From: Hybos culiciformis | Lineage: Eukaryota > Arthropoda > Insecta > Diptera > Hybotidae | NCBI GenBank assembly: GCA_964007475.1 | Contig: OZ023273.1 | Location: 37,626,411-37,690,410 of the forward strand | Reading direction: 5' to 3' | Length of the DNA stretch: 64,000 bases | Part shown: piece by piece, positions 57,771 to 64,000 of the stretch | How positions within the stretch are numbered: position 1 is the first letter of the stretch | How the letters are laid out: every line of letters begins with the position of its first letter | Notes under the pieces: generated by a model | Databases searched by the model: none | Told to the model about the DNA's origin: nothing | What the model saw: the letters and a program-made list of their open reading frames with translations, nothing else | Position numbers and translations under genes: made by a program

Positions 57771-58127
57771 AATTAACCTATTTTAACTTTTATGGAAAAA
57801 AAATGATACTTTAATCACACATAATACTTGTATAAAATATATAATTCATTTCATTTCTCTTCAAATTGTTCAATAATCTGTTTTAATATAATCTTATACT
57901 TTAAACGATGTGTCCATGAATCTATGCCATAAATAAAATATTATACAGCTATACATATTTGTTAGATAATTAATTTCCTTTAATATTTATAACTTCATGT
58001 CTTCTAAAATTAATTTACGAGTGCAACACAACATTATGTAATTTGCTATAAAAATAATACTTTTTTAGCCTTGTTAAAATAGATGTTGAAAATCATGTTC
58101 CTTCATCATTTTTTCATAATTACAATA

Positions 58128-58192
58128 ATTAATTATATATATTATATATATATATATATATATAATTTTATATATGTATATATAATATTATT
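58128..58192. repeat. (TA)n-rich microsatellite
   Basis: Irregular TA/TATATG repeat. Confidence 0.85.
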
Positions 58193-58907
58193 GGACGGGA
58201 AAGGTAACATAGTTCCTTACCAATTGCTCTATTTTCTCTCTGTCCTTTCTAATTAAATTAGTTAATATTCCTAAAGCATAAAGCAGCAAAAATTAAAAAA
58301 CTGATTTAATACTCATACTGTGTACATTTACTTCTATATACATTAAAAAGATATTACCCATTGAAGCGTACCATTGATGATTTGAACTAAAATTTAAAGA
58401 ATAATTATTCAATCCACAATCAAATTTTATTTATAATTTAAACCAGAAAACCTGGAAGAAACCATCCGAATGGGGTTGAATTTGAATCTAAAATGCTTAA
58501 TATTTTATTAAATAATTTTCCCACGAGAAAAAAATAAATAAATTATGAATGAATTCAATTTGTCATATAAAAATTAACTAACGAGCTGAAAAAAGTATTA
58601 TTAATCTTTCCTCTGACCCAATTAACATTCTTCAAAAAATCTACTTCCCATTAGACTTTAATTTTTGTTGTAATTTTTGTCAAAAAAAAAACAATTTTTA
58701 AATCTTGGAATAAAAAAACTTTTTAACATCCTACTGCGTATTCCCTTTCGTTCATATAAAAATCCACCTGAATATGAGTTAGTAGAAGTAAATACGCTTT
58801 TCAAATAATAGATTTCTTAAAAATATTATTTTATTTAAAAATTTTTTATTATTTCTACAATAAATCGACATGTATTTATTTTATAATATTAACAGTGTTC
58901 TTTATTA

Positions 58908-59096
58908 TTGTTCAAAATTCAATATAAAGCTCGACATTGTTGACATTGTGACTACTTAAGACATAAATTATATTATAAAATTTAAAAAAAGGAGTTTATT
59001 TTATTAAATTATTTGGATAATTTAATTTAAAATGTGTTTTAAGTCACGTTTTCATTTATCAAATTAAAACCATTTAGTGGAAATTGAATGAGAATT
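58908..59096. repeat. 189-bp direct repeat, copy 2
   Basis: Exact counterpart of 57582-57770. Its right edge abuts GGGTATATAGC, the start of the retroelement-tail-like segment at 59097. Confidence 0.93.
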
Positions 59097-59180
59097 GGGT
59101 ATATAGCTTAAAGCAATAATATATTTTCAATTAATTTTTACCAGCGTTTCGATTGTTATTTCCAGATGAGGCACAGATTA
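59097..59180 (-). mobile_element. Retroelement-tail-like fragment (CGAAACGCTGGTA)
   Basis: The minus strand reads CATCTGGAAATAACAATCG then AAACGCTGGTAAAAATT. A GATG/CATC-type stem followed by CGAAACGYTGGTA and an A-rich stretch is a recurrent 3' or terminal motif of some Penelope-like and related retroelements, in some cases part of a hammerhead ribozyme. The canonical CTGATGA core is absent here, so only a decayed fragment is suggested. Confidence 0.3.
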
Positions 59181-62100
59181 TTTTATCCCCATGTCCAAAG
59201 TTTCTTTTTATTACAAATAAGATTAATTTAAAATCGAAATTTTTATTATAAAAATGTATATTACTTATCCCTAAACTTTTTAGTAAGCCAAAAACGTGAA
59301 TTTTCAGTACATCATTCGGTGCTCTATTCTATAAAAATGTATATCAAAATTTATCTTCCTAAAATGTATAATTTTATTTAATACCACAATTTATCCCAAA
59401 AAGTTAAATACTTCTTTCTTTAGAATCAATAAAATCAATCAGTTGTAATAAATCTAATATTAAGTTCAATAGATGTAACTTTAATGCACATTCAAATGTC
59501 AATTTTAACAAACATAATATTAGTATGTTATTGCGCGCATTATTTGTCTTTTTTGATTATTTCACAAGAATAATCATTCATAAAAAAAAAAAAAAATAGT
59601 AATTGTAAACTAAAATTTAAATGATAGAATTTGTCTGTCTGCCGATTTTAGTTAACTATATTTTATTACAGTTCTTGTTATAAAAAATTAACTTGATCAA
59701 TAGCTATTCAAGAATTTTTACTTTGTATCGAAATTTATAAATGTCATCTTGTTCATTTTCTAGATAAACGAACTTAATTAAAAATAAAATGTCTGTGTCT
59801 TATATCAAGTTAAAAAAAATCTTAACTACCTTTGCAACTAACTTTGCAGTACCACCGTTCGTTTTGATTATAATTAGTGCAGAGACAATTTTATCGAAAT
59901 TCCTTTTAAAAACTATTTAGCAAACTCTTTAAATTATCACAAAAGAATTATTAATTCTCAAGTACATGGCTTTATTCTTTCAATGAATAAATCAAAAACT
60001 ATTTGAATTCAGTCACTGATCCATTCAACCACAAAAATAAAAAATAAAAAAAAATATATTTGAAACAATAATGACGTATATAATAAATGACAATAAAAAA
60101 TGTCATCATTGTCAATCGAAAAAGGAATATAACAATAAAATTTATTATTCTGTTGGACAAAAAAATTGTATAAGAGTATTATATTGAGCTGTTGTAACCA
60201 ATTATACCTACTAAAAAAAGAGTGTAAAATTGTAACAAATTCTAATTCATAAGTTTACGTTTATGGGTTTCAATTTTGAATTTTTTTTATACAACTTTGA
60301 TATTTTAAAGGAATGGGTACTAAAATTTATATATTTTTGTTATCTGTAATTAGGGGCAAGGCGTTTCATAGATGAATACTAATTACTCTTCTATAATAAA
60401 ATAATGCATAATAAAAACTTTAAAGTTGAATTAAAAGAAAAGAAATTGAAACATTCTTATAGAATTATCTACGTTCTTTAAAACTATCTAATTGGTGTTT
60501 GTGGCGAATTAAAACTCGCTTATTGAGTTAACCTGTTAAATTTTGAATTATATATTATTCTTACTGAAGAGAAAAAAAGGGAAATCAGACTTTTGAAAAT
60601 GGGAAACAATTTCATCGAGCTACAACTATTTTTGTTATAAGAAATAAAATAAAATATTATTAAAAAAAATATGAGCGTGAAAAAAAGCTCTTTTGTTACA
60701 TTCACATTTATGGATAATTCATCTGTTTCCCGACTTAAGCTATGTAAAAATTATTTTATGACACATTACACAAAAAAAAAGAGAAATAATCTTTTTTGCA
60801 AAAGATAAATCCTCACCAGAATGAATGACATTAATTCGGTACAAGTACATATATAGGAACATTTTAGTTTATAATTTTTTAATAATCTGTTCGGAATTTA
60901 TAATTAAGTTAAATATACTTGAAATTTGATTAATTAAATATTAAAAGATTTTCGATTTTGTATAAAAAAAAAATAACATTATCTTGAATTTTAAGCTTTC
61001 AACATGAACGAAATACTGCATTGCGTATACCGTGAAAACTGAAAATAAAGTTAAATATTCTTTAGAACATAGAACATAAAATATAGAACGTTAAGTCGAT
61101 AGGGTGAAATAAAAATAAAATAAATAAAATATTTTGAGAAAATAAGTCTAAAAACATCAATTTGGGTACTTTTAAAATTCTTAAGAGAAAAAAATCAGTC
61201 AATTGCTTTTATTTTAATATTATTACAATGTTTTAAAATTACAGGCTTTTAAGAATATGTATCTATTAACATAATTTGAAATTTAGAGTTGGTTATTTGT
61301 TAGGTTAGGGTATCATATCAAAATGTGTTTATTTATTTATTTCATCTACTGTGAAAGAATACTGTATATAAGTAATTCACCCAATATGAATGTATAGTAT
61401 ATCTATGTATGTACTGTATGTAAATATTATGGTGATAATGATTGCCATTTATGTTCAAATTTTTCATTTAGTTGAGATTTAAAAAAAATTACCATTTTAA
61501 GTATTAAAAGGAAATTTGTATTATAATTCATAATAATCGAATAATATTTCAAGCTAATAAATTGAATTATTAAAATTAATTCGTATTTTATTTATTTATT
61601 TTTGATAAATCATAATGACATATCCTCTTTTTTAATAAAATATTGGTTAGTTTTTTATATTTTATTTTATTCTTTTTTTATTTTTTTTTTGCTTTGGGTA
61701 AAGCATGCGTATATTACGCACCTTAAATAAAAAAGTATTTTTTTTGTAAACCTGTTGCAACTTCAAAAAATAAATGTACAAAAAGTAACATAAATTATTC
61801 TACCACACCTAAAAAATGGCTAGAATATGGTTATATAAATTTAATAACAGCACAATAAATTGGTGAATTATCTTATGGGTATAAATAATATTGTATATAC
61901 TTTAAAGCAAGTACATAATATATTTGACTTATTCCTCTTAAAGCTAAGAAATATGGAAAATATTAAAAAGGGAAACCTTTTAACTATAATATAAAATAGA
62001 ACAATTTTTATTTTTATTCAAAATCAAATATCCTTTATTATTTTAATTTTTAATAAGGATGAGAATTTAAAATGTATAAGAAGTTCAAAGTGTCATTAAA

Positions 62101-62668
62101 TAACAGGACAAAGTGTTATTACAAAATATATTGACCGTGGTACAATATAACCAACCGGGGTATTATAATGGTAAGTTTTTATCAAGAAACTAAATATTCA
62201 AGATTAAACAACTTTCATTTATTTTTCGATTACATTTTTTTTGTAAAAACTACTCACAATAGCAAAAGTGTATCCTAATAAAATTAACAAACACCTTGTA
62301 AACGATAGAAATCAAACATGTTCGATAGTAGAAATCAAGAATATTAAAATCTAAGATATTATTAAACAAGTCGCTTGAAGTATCTTGTCCGTCACTTTTT
62401 CTATTTCTTATGGCATTTATAATTTGGTCAAGAAGTTTATTTGACTTATAGCATATACCTGATGTATACTAAGATATAACACATAATTGTTAACATAATA
62501 CAAATATAATTTTGTTTGATAAACATAAAAAGACTAAGATTGTTCATTCTTACTGTTTTTTTAAATATGAGATTATATAAATAAGCAAAAAAAAAGCACG
62601 TAATAATATTTAATTTGAAATAAAAATAAAAATTTAAAGATTTTTTTTATCACTTTACACGTTATCAA
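59181..62668. other. Non-coding AT-rich interval
   Basis: No gene, RNA or discrete repeat could be supported. The minus-strand open frame 60520-60705 has no recognisable domain. Confidence 0.55.
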
Positions 62669-62746
62669 TTAATAAAAAGCCTCCTCGTTGGCGGCATTTG
62701 ATTTGTGCGACCGCGTAGCCTGTGACAAGTTGATCCTCTTGCGCAA
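62669..62746 (-). CDS. GC-rich exon candidate
   Basis: A sharply bounded GC-rich patch lies in A/T-rich DNA. On the minus strand TAAATTTAG ends just before 62746. In phase 0 the frame is open for 25 codons (LRKRINLSQATRSHKSNAAN, then EEAFY) to TAA. In another phase it is open (AQEDQLVTGYAVAQIKCRQR, then GGFLLIDNV) up to a donor-like GTAAAG at 62660-62655, so it could instead be an internal exon. The plus strand is also open in one frame (ASSLAAFDLCDRVACDKLIL). Strand and phase cannot be settled here, and I recognise no protein. Confidence 0.35.
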   Translation of the reverse strand: MRKRINLSQATRSHKSNAANEEAFY

Positions 62747-62749
62747 CTA

Positions 62750-64000
62750 AATTTAACTCATTTAAGGAGGGAAATTAAATACTATATTTTATTCAATTTC
62801 ATTTTTACGTTTTATTTATTTATTTTTTTTAAATATTTATTAAGCGAATGATGAGATGGCGTCTAGTGATTAAAATTTTTTATTAATATTTTTTTTGATT
62901 AATTTAATATCAGTTGAATAATATATTTTATTTTGAATATGATATTCCAAGCTTCTGAGACATTTTAATTTAAATTCAAGTCAATAAATTAATTTGAAAC
63001 AGTCTAGCTTTTTTAAAGGCTCCTAGTTAAAACTTTTCAAATATTTTTTGTATTTACATGAGACCTACACAATGAATTTTAACTTATAGGAAATATATAG
63101 TTTCATTCCCTAATTCAGTGATCTATTTTTAAAAAAACTTAATTTCATATTTCTGTAGGAAAAAAATGATTTGTAGATGGTTTTCGTCATAGTCATATAT
63201 TATATATATTATTAGGTGCATAAACTTAATGTCGATTTTAGTTATTATAGTAAATTGATACGAAACTTTACTGGAATGTTTGTATTGTGTACTCTAAATA
63301 AAGTTGTTTACATAATTAAAAAATAAAATTAAAATATGATAAAAGTTAGATAATTTTTAATTTAAGAATGAACTGATTTTTTTTTGCAGTAATTAATAAA
63401 ATAGTGTATGCTGTGAACAAATATTTTGTGCAATAAACGATCTTTTGAAATATTTAATTTACGATCAGAAGGTTTTTTTTTTACAGAAATTTATTTTACT
63501 TTCAATATTTTTATCAAAATAATAAAAATAAATATGACTACCTTGGTCGAATCTTACAGAATATATAGACATACATACATCAATACATATTTATATTATA
63601 TGCAAAAAACTTTATTCATTTTCACATTGGGAAATTCAAAAAAATATCTTAATCAAAAAGGTGCAAGACTTGGTTGGAAAATTTTTAAAATATAATGTCA
63701 ATAAAATATTTTAAACTGATAAACAAACTCTAATGAAATGAAATATTTATACGACAAATTTTATTGATAAGGCGTATAATTTTGATCCTTTTTTGTTAAA
63801 CACTTGGATTTTTTTGGGGTGCAGTGTTTCTGTGGAATGACATGGATTTTTAATGTACTTATAAATGCGATTATTTTATTTTAAGTTTTATAATTCTTAA
63901 CAAGTTGTACGACAATATAAGAGAGCAATAATCATTATTATTATCATATTATTAATTTTCTTATTTTCACATTTTCTTTCATTTTCGAAATTAAAATTAA
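62750..64000. other. Non-coding AT-rich end of window
   Basis: No gene is supported. The plus-strand open frame 63426-63695 is A/T-driven and shows no domain. Confidence 0.5.

Overview
The window is very AT-rich eukaryotic DNA, most likely from an insect and possibly a fly. The evidence is long A/T homopolymers, frequent short microsatellites, many miniature inverted-repeat elements, and a Ty3/gypsy-type retrotransposon whose primer site matches insect tRNA-Lys(CUU). No species can be named from the sequence. There is no bacterial-style gene packing, rRNA, CRISPR array or intact host gene. Most of it reads as intergenic or intronic DNA with a few isolated exon-like islands, mainly on the minus strand.

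The dominant object (7152-19359) is a complete 12.2-kb LTR retrotransposon on the minus strand. It has two nearly identical, unusually long LTRs (about 2.83 kb, starting TGTT and ending AACA), a 4-bp target duplication (GACC), and a tRNA-Lys primer-binding site present twice. A single gag-pol frame (15414 down to 10816) is interrupted by one in-frame TAA. No env gene is visible. Between primer site and gag lie four spaced copies of a hairpin-forming unit. Their apical sequence is conserved, but their basal stems differ in sequence while staying self-complementary. This pattern of compensatory change is the most notable signal in the window. Each LTR also holds two GC-rich, heavily self-complementary blocks and an old 82-bp hAT-like miniature element. 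A degenerate tRNA-Lys(CUU)-like sequence lies just inside the 3' LTR, where no polypurine tract is visible.

Layout: 1-7147 is non-coding apart from a composite inverted-repeat element (about 1033-1775). The retrotransposon follows. From 19364 to 33546 the sequence is non-coding and holds a Tc1/mariner-like end (21644), a second copy of the first repeat family (21883-22364), a foldback element (26052-26679) and a hAT-type miniature element with a perfect 8-bp target duplication (26718-27095). From 33547 to 41716 there are two minus-strand exon candidates and a compositionally distinct block (38580-39230). From 41717 to the end there are two related tRNA-derived SINE-like fragments, a foldback array built on a GGACAAATG palindrome (46791-47378), two more inverted-repeat elements (51988-52267 and 52845-53030), duplicated segments, and an exon-like island near 62.7 kb.

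The retrotransposon parts form one coherent system: LTR promoter, structured leader, tRNA-Lys priming, Gag, protease, reverse transcriptase/RNase H and integrase. This copy looks recently inserted but is broken by one stop codon. The exon candidates rest on splice-like signals and local base composition only; I could not assign them to a gene.
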